In this document: positions 13,390 to 26,255 of the stretch, one piece after another
Numbering within the stretch: the stretch's first letter is position 1
How the letters are laid out: the number at the start of each line of letters is the position of its first letter
Assembly: GCA_947561585.1 (NCBI GenBank)
Contig: CANNZV010000839.1
Span: forward strand, 549,864-613,863
Direction of reading: 5' to 3'
Source: Caprella mutica
Taxonomy: Eukaryota; Arthropoda; Malacostraca; Amphipoda; Caprellidae
Length of the DNA stretch: 64,000 bases
Notes under the pieces: generated by a model
What the model saw: the letters and a program-made list of their open reading frames with translations, nothing else
Database searches by the model: none
Told to the model about the DNA's origin: nothing
Position numbers and translations under genes: made by a program

Positions 13390-13985
13390 TGCAATCGGTA
13401 GAGCGCATACCTTCGCCTCCACTTATCTGTTTGCTACCAAAATCTAACAAACTGGTGACTGAAGGGTGACCAATCGTCCCACCAAGTTTCATGCAATAAG
13501 GTTCGATACTTTTTGAGTTATAAATAACCTTGACCTTGACCTTTGACCAGATCACCCCAAAAATTCTAGCAGATGGTTCCTGGACATTGTCCAATCATCC
13601 CATCAAATTTCAGACAATTTGGTTGAATACTTTTTGAGTTATTGAGTTATAAATGGTCTTAACCTTGATCTTCGACCTTTGACCCGATCGCTCGCAAAAT
13701 CTTACAAAATGGTTTCCTGCATATTGACCAATAATATTGTCCCACCAAGTTTCTTGCAATATGGTGCAATACTTTTTGAGGTTAAAAATGACCATGACCT
13801 TGATTTTTGACCGGGTTGCTCCCAAAATTCCACCAGCAGGTCACTGGACATTGACCAATCGTTTCACTTAATTTCAGGCAATTTAATTGAACACTATTTC
13901 AGTTAGCGAATAACAAGATGATAAATAAATAAATAAATAAAAAATGCCGTCTATAATATAACCTTTCCGCATTCTGCGAAGGTAA
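13390..13985 (+). repeat. Interspersed repeat with tRNA-like head, ~130-bp internal subrepeats and (ATAA)n tail
   Basis: The head CAATCGGTAGAGCGCATACC resembles a tRNA D-arm with its internal A box (GGTAGAGCGCAT). Three to four degenerate body units follow. Each contains TTTTTGAGTTATAAAT or similar, then ACCTTGACCTTTGACC, then a proline/isoleucine-free non-coding stretch ending near CAATCGTCCCACCAAGTTTC. A GGTTCGATAC at 13500-13509 resembles a B box but lies about 100 bp from the head, farther than in a tRNA. The repeat ends in ATAAATAAATAAATAAATAA. TACCTTCGC at 13408-13416 and GCGAAGGTA at 13976-13984 are inverted with respect to each other. The class is uncertain: a SINE-like origin or a TIR element are both possible. 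Confidence 0.6.
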
Positions 13986-16170
13986 TAAATATAATGCTAA
14001 CGGTTATTTTAAAATTAACCTAATTCATTTGAATTAACCTAATTCAAATGAAACTAATGTTAAGGAAGTTTTTTCAGTTTAGAATAAGGAACTTGCTATC
14101 AATCTTTGAATTCAAATATTTTGAATGTAAACCTTCTGAAAATTTAACACTCAGAGAAAAGAGAGCATAGCAATTAAATTAGGATAGACTATTATTTAAA
14201 AGCAGCAATAATTTACAGTCTAAACGAATTTAGAGGTAATAATTAAAGGTAATTATAATTAAATGTTTATTGGCTACATTTTTCACTAATTTATTAATTA
14301 ACAGTTATAATTACTTTAAATTCAATGGATAATAGTAACAGTGTATTCATATTTAATGGTTAACCCTTTATGCCCGAAAATAATTTGACCGTGAAAAAAA
14401 ACAGGAAGAAAACATTGTAAACGATAAAATAAAAATAGAATATCACATTTGTGCTTAACTAGTATAACCTCATACATGTTTTCTAATATATCAAACATAC
14501 ACATTCATTTAACAAGACGTTTATCAAAAATAACTCAATAAAAAACTCACAAAATACATTACTTGAAAAGGGACCAGTGTACATTTAGCTTCAGGGCCTA
14601 ATGATTTAATGGTTAGAGTTTACGAATGCGCATGGGTTGTAGGTAAATTCCCCCATGGAAAGTACAACCTAGGAAGTTACACCGCTGGAAAATTCCACCG
14701 CGTAATACTGGATTTCTTTTAGATAACATCATATAAAACTGATTTTAATATTTTGGTGGTAACCCGAAAACCATTTATTAATTAAATGCTAAATGTCTCT
14801 CCAAGCAATTTTTATAGTTTAATCAATTGGGCTAATGTTTCTTATCATTTTGCTGCAAAACCCATGAAATTTGATTACAATTATTTAAATTTATTTGCTT
14901 TTAATAATTTCTATAAGTAAAACTCTACAATACCCGTTAAAGGGGGTCAACCCACTTTTCCATAAACATTTTTATTTGTGGACTGATTGTTTGGAAATTT
15001 ATAAGGTATATGTAACTTCGCAAAAAAAAAATTATTCATGTAACTTTTTTGCTTTTGGCTTTTGTTTACGAAATAATGTAATTTATCAATTCTTTATAAA
15101 AATTTCTTTATAAATTTTAAAAGACGAGAAGTGTATGAGTGTATATGCTAGAAAAAAAATAAGGCAGTTTTATAATCCTTGGAACATTTATAACAAATCT
15201 ACTAAGGGATTTTTTAATTTTCCTTAAAGCATATTTTGATGACTATATAACTAAAGTTTTCAAAAAATACTCAAATTTTCGGGTTTGAACTGATATAAAA
15301 AAAAACGAAATTGAAAATTGAAAAAGCTCTCTGTGGATTTGTTAGAAATTTTCAAATGATCCTAAAGCTGTCTATGGTTTTCTTGAAAAATTCATTGACT
15401 TCTCGTCTTTTTTAGGTGGATATATCCATTTTACAGGAAAGCCGAAAACGTAATTCCCAAAAGTGTGAGTGCTCCCTTGCTCTCTTCAGGCCCTGCATTG
15501 GGTGGGTTATAGTGCCTCTAGCCCCCAAAAAAAGTTTGGACATAAAAGTACACTTCCTGACATTCCTTTTCCAACCAAAAAAATATATATATTTTTGACC
15601 CTCACCCGCCTTTCTTTGGACCCCTCCTGGTGCTCGTATCATCACAAAATTTGGGACATGAGAGCCTACTACCTAAAGACTCTTTTTCAGCAATAAAAAG
15701 AAAATTAGTAATTTTTACCAAAATCGTTGGTTGAAGAGATTAGGTAAATTTCCCTAGTTGGCATAGTTCTCCATTTTACTACTAAAGAGGCATAATTGAT
15801 GAAAAATTAAAATCATAATAATGTAAATAACATTCATTTTCAAAAAGTATTTTTAAACATATTGTCTAAACTCTAAACAAATATATAGTGTAAAAACTTT
15901 TTTCCGTATAGAATAACTTGGACTGTGATAATTTACAGGTCAAGTTACAGCTTAATAAATAATTTACAGCTCAAACGAAGGCCAGACATGCATTGTTTAT
16001 TTATAAAATTCAAATTGGAAATCAAACAAGGAGTGTACAATCTTTTTCTTCAGCGTGTCATTTATATTAGTGTTTCGTACGATTGTTTTTACCGAGTAAT
16101 ATATAATTCAAAAGCTTATAAAAATATATATACTGAACCAAATATTTTGCCAGCTGCAGATCAGTTTATT
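13986..16170. other. No gene recognised; possible degraded repeat at 14890-15715
   Basis: From about 15410 to 15700 there is a less AT-rich stretch (for example CCCTGCATTGGGTGGGTTAT and GGACCCCTCCTGGTGCTCG) with overlapping short open frames on both strands. It looks like a fragment of a dispersed repeat, but I could not pair it with another copy in the window. The rest is AT-rich filler. Confidence 0.35.
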
Positions 16171-16356
16171 ACTGAAGTCTAAATAAATCATAGTAGACTG
16201 AAGTCTAAATAAATCATAGTAGACTGAAGTCTAAATAAATCATAGTAGACTGAAGTCTAAATTAATCTTAGTAAACTGAAGTCTAAGTAAATCATAGTAG
16301 ACTGAAGTTTAAATAAATTGTATTAGACTGAAGTCTAAATAAATCATATTAGACTT
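16171..16356. repeat. 26-bp tandem repeat, about 7 copies
   Basis: The unit begins ACTGAAGTCTAAATAAATCA and ends TAGTAG. The first three copies are identical; later copies carry substitutions such as TTAATCTTAGTAA. Confidence 0.9.
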
Positions 16357-17805
16357 AATAACCAAGTGTATCTGTCAACCAAATTACTAATTTATGATAT
16401 AGAAATTAATAAAAAAATGAAATATATTTAGGTTCAAAAAGATATCATTTATAAATACCTATATATTGCATTTATTTATTGTCTTGAAACCTGTATATAT
16501 TATTACTTTACATAGTTCAAAGTGAATTGTATAATATTTTGAAGCTCTATTAATAGCATATTTCCATTTGAAATTCACAGTCTGTTTCAGGAATAATACA
16601 TGCAGATATTTCCTTCATTCAATGCTCTATATTAATAGTTCATGTTCCGAAAAAGTGAGATTATGAATTTAATACTCTGAAGAAAATAGCTTTAAAAATT
16701 CCTGAAAGAGACATAGTTGGAACATTATAAAATATATTATTTCAGCCTATATGAAGTGAATGCTTCTTTCATTGTACGTATTAACAACTATTTGTCACAT
16801 AGCCAAAGAAATTCTTTGACCACATCATAAAAATTATGCTAGGTTTAATTATTTAGTAAATTGGAATATGCAACAGTTAGGTCGATTGTGTTAACTAGCT
16901 TTATATAATAGCCCAATAAAATTAACCTATTATTGTACACATCACTCAATTAAGTGTTGTGTACAATAATTAATTCATTATTAATTTAAATGTTACACAA
17001 TGTGCTGAATAAACCAATTCACTAATTCAAAATTAAATTATTTATTTAGACAGTTTGCCATAGACAGTTTTCTGCTACTATAACGTTAAAAAGAATATAC
17101 CTTATTGATTATATATCATAATTAAGCTTTGATGAATACTTCCCAGGAAATTAGTATTTGAAGAACACTGGACACAGTCGTTGTGTCTCGCAGAGAAGAA
17201 TTGTAATCATCACCAATAATTAGTCAGAATCTTCATCAATTTATCAAGCTTCTATAATTATAAGCTAATTCAAAAATATATAAAATGAAATAAGTCTATT
17301 TATAATTATTTAGATAGTTATTTATTCATAATATAGTAGAAACTATAATTGGATATTATTAGATATAAATTCAGTTTATAATTATTATTTCATAGTAATT
17401 CATCTATTGTGATTCATGAAATACTTCATGATATGGTTGGACTATATACTATAATAATTATAAGTTATGATGGGTTTTGACTATATACTATAATTCGTAA
17501 TGACGGGTTTTGGACAATACTATAATACTTTATGATGAGTTTTGAACCATACTATAATTTGTTTCATGTTCTGAGACAGACAGAGCAGTCCTTTATTTTC
17601 AAAGCTGAGTGCCACTAATTAAATTAAAATGGCCAAAACATGGGAAATGAATCTACCATCAAACAATGAATATTATGTAACAAGTTTAAATAATTAAATA
17701 ATAATTTTTTTTGCATTATTGTTCATCTGGATACATTTCTTTGATTTGTATAGATTTGAATTGAAATTTAGATGTTAATCACTTGTAAAAACAATTGTCA
17801 CCATT
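16357..17805. other. No gene recognised
   Basis: Strongly AT-rich sequence. I see only loosely repeated phrases, such as ACTATATACTATAATT variants at about 17440-17560. Confidence 0.4.
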
Positions 17806-17937
17806 AATAACAATTATCTCCTTTAATAACAATTATCTCCTTTAATAACAATTATCTCCTTTAATAACAATTATCTCCTTTAATAACAATTATCTCCTTT
17901 GATAACAATTATCTCCTTTAATAACAATTGCTAACAG
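17806..17937. repeat. 19-bp tandem repeat, about 7 copies
   Basis: The unit AACAATTATCTCCTTTAAT is repeated almost perfectly. The first copy reads CACC in place of CTCC and one later copy reads TTTGAT. Confidence 0.9.
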
Positions 17938-18466
17938 TAATAATAGGATTCAAACTATTCTTTTACAAAGCTTGGAAATGAAAGCCATTATTGTACCTAA
18001 TTCTCTAATTATTCATTATTGAAAATAACAGTCAGTGTGATGGGTTGAACATATACACTCAAAAACAGAAAGTTTACACATCTTGCATGAACATATTCCA
18101 TTTTACCGCTTTATGTTCTTATTAAATATCCTATTATTAAATTTATTTAGAAGCCTTAATTTACTAAATATCCTCTAAACCTTGCAACCATATTCTAACT
18201 TTAAAAGTTTACTCTTTTATTTCTCATTTGGGGAGTTTTATCATCAAAGTGTTGATAGATTAACGAGTTTTGATGATTCTTTCTACCGTCATAAAACAAC
18301 TTTGCCTGAACAGACCAACAACGATATTAAAATAAAAATAAAGAATCAGTACGAGTTCATTTTCATTTTTTATTGATTTACAGTACACATTTAAAATCAA
18401 GCGTGGTTTGAGATAGTTTCTTATATTTATTAAGGCTACTATGTATATATGAATTATATCGTGTGT

Positions 18467-18760
18467 GGGCACTTGGCCGAATGACACTTGGCCGAACCAT
18501 AGAGTTATGATATACACTATAGAGAGAGAGTGTGTTGTAACGATTGCAGGACGGTGAGAACGTTGGTGTAAAACCATATTTTGTTATCATTAATGTATGG
18601 AACTGACGCCAGATTGTCAGTCATGTGACCCAATAATAAGGAATTAACCGTCCTGCAAGACGCGATACAATTTTGGCCACTGGGTCACCACTTGGGCCAA
18701 ACGGACTAAGACAATTGGCCGAAAGTAGATTTGACGTAATTTCGACCGAACGGACGTGTA
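18467..18760. repeat. Cluster of TTGGCCGAA motifs, possible repeat-element ends
   Basis: CACTTGGCCGAA occurs twice in tandem at 18469-18496. TTGGGCCAAACGG, TTGGCCGAAAG and TTCGACCGAACGG occur at about 18690-18752. The two groups bracket about 190 bp. They look like the degenerate, short-motif termini of a dispersed element, but I cannot prove the boundaries or class. Confidence 0.4.
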
Positions 18761-18904
18761 GCCTAAAGAGTTTTATTTAATGTGTATCCACGAAACGAAC
18801 TGCAGCCTCCGTTTAATTTAATTACTATTTATCATTTCCATGGAGTTGAAAGTAATTTTATATAAAGGAAAATAAAACTTTAACATGTACATAATGCGGT
18901 TTCT

Positions 18905-19852
18905 AGGTATATTCCACATCGGTATATTCCACCTCATTTATATTCCACCACATGTATATTCCACCCTGGTTACAATCTTCATTAGGGTAACAATAAAAAG
19001 TCAAATATTTTATTTTCAGATGACCAGTTGTTAAATACTTCTTATCCATGAAGAAATAACTAACGATATCCTGAGACAGTTGTACAATATTTAGAGGTAG
19101 CTCAAGTTAATTTTTGAAACTTTATCCTAATAGACAAAAATACCAATATTCATAGTTTGGTAATTTATTTCGAAGTTTAAATGTTGAGAAAGTTAATATC
19201 AATTCCTTTTTAACATGCAACTGCAGCATATGCTCTTACAACAATGGTTGGAAGAGGTGTGGAGGGGGTCGACTGGCAGACACAACACATTCAATGTTTT
19301 CGCTTTTTGCTTACAAGTTGTTGTTTGAAGTCTAGGACAAAAACTTCAGTGGTCAAAATCTCTTCTTGTAAAAAAAGGCAATGATACCCCCAGTCTTCAA
19401 ACCCAGATCAATAGTCCCCCTCATCCCCATCAAAAACCTGGTAAAAAAAAAATCATGTAAAAGGTGTAAAAAAAAGTTTTCTGTCAAAAACCATTTTACA
19501 CAACTTTTACTCGGATGACAAAATACCGAATTTCAGATAAAATATAAAATAACAATAAGTACTATATGACATCATCTCACAGCTAATATTGCTGTTGCGT
19601 TGGCGATACCACCTTTCTTTCTGCTGTTCTATCACATGTGTAGTGAAAAAAAGAAGCTTGTGAACCCAACAAAAGGTTTATTTACTACAATAAAAATGAA
19701 AGTTACCTTGTATTATGTAAAAATTAATAAATGATTAATATCAATAACAAACAAACATAACCCGTAAAGTGGGGTGGAAATTACCGGGGTTTAAATTACC
19801 GGGGTGGAAATTACCGGGGTTTAAATTACCGGGGTGAAATATACCGGTCACC
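18905..19852. mobile_element. Possible element with inverted, internally tandem termini
   Basis: The left end is a short array of GTATATTCCACC-like motifs (18905-18965). The right end is the inverted counterpart, a short array of GGGGTGGAAATTACC and GGGGTTTAAATTACC motifs (about 19775-19852). Reverse-complemented, the right end begins CCGGTATATTTCACCCCGG, like the left end AGGTATATTCCACATCGG. No transposase is visible in the roughly 0.85 kb between them. A 26-bp direct repeat lies outside both ends (18779-18804 and 19857-19882). Confidence 0.45.
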
Positions 19853-19882
19853 ACATAATGTGTATCCACGTAACGAACTGCA

Positions 19883-20675
19883 TGCATAATCGCTCAACAA
19901 TTTGAATCTTTTAATAATCATGTATTTCGTCGCAAATGTAAGAGGTCGAAAAAACTTATTTTCATACTTTTGAACTTGTTATCATTGGTTATTATATTTC
20001 AGACCAAGTTTTTATTTAATTTAACTAAATAATAACTAAAGTTTTTATTTTTATTATATTAAGTAATATTTCGTCTTCAAAATAGAAATCTTTTGGCCAA
20101 AAGTCAACCGAACTTTATACTGAATAATATTTATTTTCAGGATATCTTAAAATGACAATTAATGTGTTTTTCATCATGAAAACTCTAGCAATGTCAATTG
20201 TGATCATTCTTCTGCTTGTCATCTTATAATTCTTACATAATCCAACTCTGTTTTAGCTTGTCATATCATCAGTTAATATGACAAAGTTTGTTCTTTGGGT
20301 TGACTTAAAGTCGTAAAGAAAAGTTACTCCACTTTGTATGATTTGTTAGTTTGTAGGTTATATTCATGTCTCATGTACACGAAAGAACATATATTGCTAT
20401 CATGGTAGTTGACTCATATTACATGCATACAAGATTTTATTTTTTTCTATTAACAAGTACTTTAGTCAATAAATGAAAATTTCAGGATTAGGTTCATTGT
20501 TGTAATTATAGCACGTTTTTGGTATCACCGAAATAATTTTCTTTAAAAATTTACCATAGTATTTCAAAAGGAAGGCAAATTCTATGTATAATTATTTTCA
20601 TTAAATCCTAACAGATATTATTTGCAAAATTCAGTCAACAAAAACGTAAGTATCCACATTCAATAAAAGAGCAAT
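19883..20675. other. No gene recognised
   Basis: AT-rich sequence without supported coding regions or repeats. Confidence 0.4.
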
Positions 20676-20755
20676 TATTAGAATACTGATAATAATATAA
20701 ATAATAGAATACTGATATTAATATAAATAATAGAATACTGATAATAATATAAAAT
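20676..20755. repeat. Short tandem repeat, about 27-bp unit, three copies
   Basis: The phrase AGAATACTGATAATAATATA followed by AAT recurs three times; the middle copy has GATATTAATAT. Confidence 0.75.
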
Positions 20756-22373
20756 GCTATTTCATTAGATCTATTTACAATAATACAACTCACAACTGAT
20801 AAAACTGTTCTTTATACCTTAATTAATTACTTTAATTTTTTAAGTAACAAACACTATGTTATGGCACCATATATGTACAAAATAACTAACCTTTTGAAAT
20901 CATGTTGTCAAACACCTTTTTTCTAATAGACATCTACCAATAAATTGAGCCCCAATGGGATTCCTATTTCTGTAGTCATTGCTGAATTATTCATGTAACA
21001 CTTTGAACACAGAAGTTGAGATAAAACCCATTGTCAAACTGTCAGCTGGAATCTTTTCCTTGCCAACATATTCACGTTTTCCAACTAAAGTGAACTATTC
21101 ATATAACAACAAATAACATAAATACCAATAGATTGAATTCACTGCAGAGCTTGTAAACAACAATCAACTGTCTGTTATAGATTTTACTGACACCTATCTT
21201 ATAGCGTAAAAAGTTAAGTTTTCGCTAATCTTTTATTTTTTTATATTTCGCATTATTAATGAACTAAAAGTTTTTAAATTTTATCATAGTCAAATATTTT
21301 TGTATATTAGACTAGATTTAGTAAATACCATATACTTGTTTAGTAAACTTTTTGTGTTGTTTCACTAATTCACCCAGCATCAGAAAGCATTATTATTATT
21401 ATCTTGCCAACACAATTTTATCTCAATAAACATATTTTACTTCATTTCATCCCCCTCCTTTCATTAAATTTTCTATTCATATTATTGTTGAATACTGTTG
21501 AATAAAGTTTTGTAATTATTATATTTGAAACAGATACAAAGTTTATAAAATGATTTAAAATCCCTGAAACAATATGAATTGCTATTTGATAGAAATAATA
21601 ATTCAATCAAATAAGTTCGATATGTGTATAATAGTTTGCTCTTCCACCTGGAGATGGATTGACGGAGAGGTTAAGAGTTAGAGATGGGTGATTTATTTTA
21701 TTTATATTATTATTATCTGATGAGGTTCTGAAACAACAGCCGCTATAGAGGACCAACGACCGCTTGAGTTAACGGCAAATTTTCTTGTTCAGGTGTTCAA
21801 TAGTTATTACATACAGTGGTTTTTATATCATACATTAACCCAGCTAGATTGCATAAAAAACAGTCCATTATAGGATGTGGTAATTAAACACTTGTTATAC
21901 ACGGTATGATTTACATCAGTCAATTCATAGAAAGAGCCAGGAGAAAAGAAATGATTTATATTTATATTAAGGAAAGGAGAGATGTGGCATCTTAACTCTG
22001 CTATCTAATTACATAATTAAAAAAGGAAATTATTATATTAAATTATCGGAACAAAAGTGATTGCGAAAAGCACCGGAAGTGGAAGAATCGTACCAGGAAA
22101 ATCTCTTATCTTACATTTTAAATTAAAATGATAATACTTCATAAGATAATTCATAATGATATATGTAATATACACATATATTTAAACAAACCTCCCACCC
22201 CCATCCACCCATCAGCGTATTTCTGGTAAAAGAAAAGGATGCAATTTTTTTATAAAATGACCTAATTATTTGGAACATAACTTATCGCTATTATGTAACT
22301 TCATCATAGTGTAGGACATCATGCGGAGATAAATACCACCCAGCCTTTAAAAGTTGAACCAATGTAATTTAGC
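20756..22373. other. No gene recognised
   Basis: AT-rich sequence; I see no coding or RNA feature that I can support. Confidence 0.4.
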
Positions 22374-22454
22374 TATGGTATATCGGGCTAACTATAGTGT
22401 GGACTAATGTGTGTCAGATGGAACGAACCTGTTCCATCTAACGAATATACCATA
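22374..22454. repeat. Nested inverted repeat able to form a hairpin
   Basis: The outer arms are TATGGTATAT (22374-22383) and ATATACCATA (22445-22454). The inner arms are AGATGGAAC (22416-22424) and GTTCCATCT (22431-22439), with a 6-nt loop. Both arm pairs are perfect. The spacing between inner and outer arms is asymmetric (32 against 5 nt), so a simple continuous stem is not expected. Function unknown. Confidence 0.6.
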
Positions 22455-25400
22455 ACCCAACTAGTATGAAATCCAGTCATTTTTCTTTGTAATAAGCTAT
22501 TCCTTGATTGTCGGTCATTCCATTTTAAAGTGTTCCTAATTCATTTATAGACACTAATAAAAGTTCAGTTATGACATAATTACATTAATAAGTATTCCTA
22601 ACTCTACTTTCCTCAAATGTATTCAGCTGAATAAAATTATATTTAATATGTTATCGAAACCATTCACTAAACGCATATCAGAATAATCTCGTATGTATAT
22701 GTTACTAGTTTCTTGCCAATTACATATTATTATAATTTAGACAGACAAGAAGCCTCTCTTATGTTGTACTAGAGTATTAGCGAACAATAATGAGACACTT
22801 TTGATATATAAAAAAAAATTATCTGGATTTTTTGATAGTTATCTGCTTTATTTTTTTATTTTTTTTTGTTATCCACATTTTTTTGTAATCTGTTTATTTT
22901 AAGAACTATCCGTTTTTTTTAAGTTATCAGGATTTCAGTTATCCTGCTTTTTCTAATATATTTCCCGGCAAAAATGACGGAAAATAAAATAAAAAGTTTT
23001 TTTTTAATGATCCTAATAATTTTTTTTTGTTTGTTTTCCGGATTTTTGTTATCTTCCTGATATCTGAGCAATTATTTTTCTCATGTAATTAAATTGTATC
23101 AAGTAAATGTTAGAACAAACAAATAATCACTGTGTATGGTTTGATTGATCGATTATATTTTATAATATTAAGAGGGTACTGAAGCACCTAAACATCATTC
23201 CTACTTTTCTTTTGTGGAGATGGAGACAGAATATTTTTCGTCAGTTCAAACGATACTATCGATAATATTGGACTGTTGCTACAGAATCCATCAGCAAATA
23301 TTCTTCCTAATTTGTTGGCAGCAGTTAAGTGCTGAATTGAAATGTAAATAAACTCTGAAATCAAGATCATATCTGATGATCTTTCACATATTATTGGTTT
23401 TAGGATTTGTTGAGATGCTTTTTTAGGAGAGATGCAGTAGGGATTTTCACACAAGAAACTCTTTCATTTCATGAATCACTGCCTTTGCTCCTCTTGGTTT
23501 GTTGATTATTGCTATTGGGTGGAGCCACCCACACTGACAGCACACATCATGAATTCATGTATACTTATTCAACTGATTAGGCTTAACCTCCCTTTCTCTG
23601 ATATTGGAATGATACAAGAATGCTAAAACAGCTGAAGAGAATAATTTAGTTCGTATAACTCCAGGACAATCCGTTTCTTCTCAAGTTCAAAATTTTTCTT
23701 CCTGTTTGCAGATCCTGTAATTGTTCAAGCGTCAAGAACTTTACAGTTTCAACAAATTTCCGGTGGTAAGTAAACAATATGACTTATCTTTTAAAGATAG
23801 TTCACGCATTACAAGTGATTTTTATTTGCAATTTTAGTTTCAAATATGACACACTACATATAATGAAAATAATATTAGTCACCTTTCGACAATGAATTAG
23901 TCGATAACTTTAAAAATCTTAATCATAACATATATATAACCATTTGAATTTCAATAAAAAAATTATTGATTTTGGCTCCAAAATAGAGCTATTGTTCTTA
24001 CCTTCACTTTATAGATGCTCCAACAGACAATATTAGGAATTGAAATGGCCCCAAAACATCTGAAATATGCATTAGGACTGTATATCTACCAAGATATACA
24101 TATAGTACTGAACTGTAGCTTCTGTCAATGTTATTGAAATTTAAACAAAATTTTAACATATTTGCATATCATCATACAGAACAATACATATTATCATAAA
24201 ATAAATATCATCACTTCCTTAAAGTGTTTCAAGCATTTATCTTCACAATTCTATTAAAGGTCTTGAATTCTATATATATAGAGAAATATAATTTCCAATA
24301 TGCTCTAATTGTGAGAGTTTAGCATTAAAAAGTGTACGTTTTTGCGATATAAAATCCAATAGATTTTGAGAGCCTCTCTAAGAACATTTTCGCCTTCCGC
24401 ATTTTTTTTATGAAAATTTTAATTTTACTCTCAATCTGTATAAGTAAAATCAAAGAAATTAGAGTCATATGAAATAAAGCTATACAGTAATGTAATTAAA
24501 ATAGATATTGTAACTATATAGATAAATAATTAAAGTCAATGCACTTAAAATAATGAAGTGAATTGATATCACAGTTCAGTAATTTATAATTAAAAACTAT
24601 ATCATTTTTAAACAATGTATTTAAATTATTTTCTTATAGAAATATCAATATATCATTATTTTCAATTAATTTGAAATGGAATATTATCGTTTTCAAACAA
24701 TATTTTTAAATTAAATTATTAATTGTAAATTAATATCAATATAGCAATGTTCAAAATGGATTATGATAGTTTTAGTACATAAATATTGCTCTTTTTATTT
24801 GAATAAAATCAAAGAAATAAAGCAAAAGGCGCATTAGGTAATTCATCATAGTAAAATTCATTGCTTCTGTTACTTGATTATTAATTATCATTAATCATAC
24901 AATAATATTTCTATAGCTTTATTCGCCTCACAGCATCAGAACTCATAGCCTGACATTTAAATCAAATACCTAACATCACGTAAGCCAAAACTATTTTCGG
25001 TTTTTACCCAATAAGCAACTGTACCTAGGGACCAAAACTTAAACAACTAACATTCAAAATAAAGGTAAATAAAAATAAAGACTTTTGCAAAATAAAAATA
25101 TAATGTATGCATCAAAATGACATTATCAAATTTGAAGGCGATTATATATTCAGAAAAAATTCAACTTATCGTCACTTTAATGCGATGTTGTCATGCAGCT
25201 AATAAGAAAGGGTAATAATTTGAATATAAAAATATTTAGGTCATATACTTCAAAATAATTCTTTATTGCAATGTTTGAACCTTTAATTTAGAAAAGCAAA
25301 AGAATCTGATCTAAAATCACAGCTCCAGAAAGCTATTTCGTACTTATGATACTTTATGATATACGATTATAGGTACTGATATCCACTTCAAATACTATTA

Positions 25401-25898
25401 TATGATCAAAATTGATTTTATTGGAAAAATAAAAAATATGCCACCTGAGTGTATATATAACAATTTATTATTTGAATAAAAGATTAAAACTCACCCATAT
25501 TATTAACGAAAATTCTTCCAAAGAATAATTTAACAAACTAACTACAATTAACAAAGTCATTATTTGTTTATTTATACTTTTATATTCACAACGTACACTC
25601 TCTAGGAAAAGTCGTGCGTTTTAAATGTCCAAGCTGTTAAATCTCTAACTGCAATTGAGGAAATCCTAACAGTGTAAATAGTAACGCAATAGTTCAAGAG
25701 TGTGGCACGTAAGAGAAGTATTTCAAGATCAGATGTGGCAAGCAAGCGTGTGTGTTTGCGTGAGGACATCCCCCCAACGAAAGGGAAATCCTTAGGCTGA
25801 CCATCAATTGACTCACACTTGCCTATACCTCCATGCCTATACACAAATTTTCGATCTAAATAGAGGAAAAAACTAGTTTGAGATCGTTTACGCTGTTG
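22455..25898. other. No gene recognised; T-rich motif cluster at 22805-23065
   Basis: A T-rich stretch at 22805-23065 repeats GTTATC or similar followed by a T-run seven or more times with irregular spacing. It looks like low-complexity sequence. Open frames at 23188-23454 (-) and 25602-25844 (-) show no domain or splice continuation that I can defend. The last few hundred bases are slightly more GC-rich as the promoter is approached. Confidence 0.35.
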
Positions 25899-25934
25899 TA
25901 TAAATCTGAAGGTCGCGTCGTTGTCTACTCAGTT
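25899..25934 (+). promoter_or_regulatory. Candidate core promoter (TATA box plus initiator) of the multi-cystatin gene
   Basis: TATAAAT lies at 25899-25905 and TCAGTT at 25929-25934. TCAGTT matches the arthropod initiator consensus TCAKTY. The initiator A at 25931 is 32 bp downstream of the first T of the TATA box, the usual spacing. No downstream promoter element is evident at +28 to +32. The start codon is 325 bp further on. A donor-like GTGAGT at 25952 and acceptor-like sites at about 26069 (TTTTTTCCAG) and 26241 (CTCCTAG) mean the 5' UTR may be spliced. Confidence 0.55.
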
Positions 25935-26255
25935 GTTTTCCGGTAGTTGCCGTGAGTGCATGTGTGCTATTGTGGGTCCTATACACAATTTGAAGGATAC
26001 TCTAAGAGATATCTTTGCTCTTGAATTAGAACAATCGATCTAAGGTATAAATATTGTACTTTTTTCCAGATTCATGGTGAAATGTTGAAAAAATAAGTGG
26101 AATACTTTCAATAGTTCTGCAGTTCCATCCACTGCGGATATAGGAAATAAAAAATATAATCATTGTCATTATCAAAACTTATTCTTCAAATTATATATAA
26201 TAAGGATCCATAGTTATTAATTCTCCATCCGGACCTCCTAGTATCATCCTTCAAA

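Noticed and set aside
13385..13594. tRNA gene at the GGTAGAGCGCAT / GGTTCGATAC motifs
   Set aside because: The A-box and B-box-like strings are about 100 bp apart and no acceptor or anticodon stem can be drawn, so it is at most a tRNA-derived repeat head.
23188..23454. 88-codon minus-strand frame as a host gene exon
   Set aside because: No recognisable motif, no flanking exons and no promoter; the length is unremarkable for chance in this composition.
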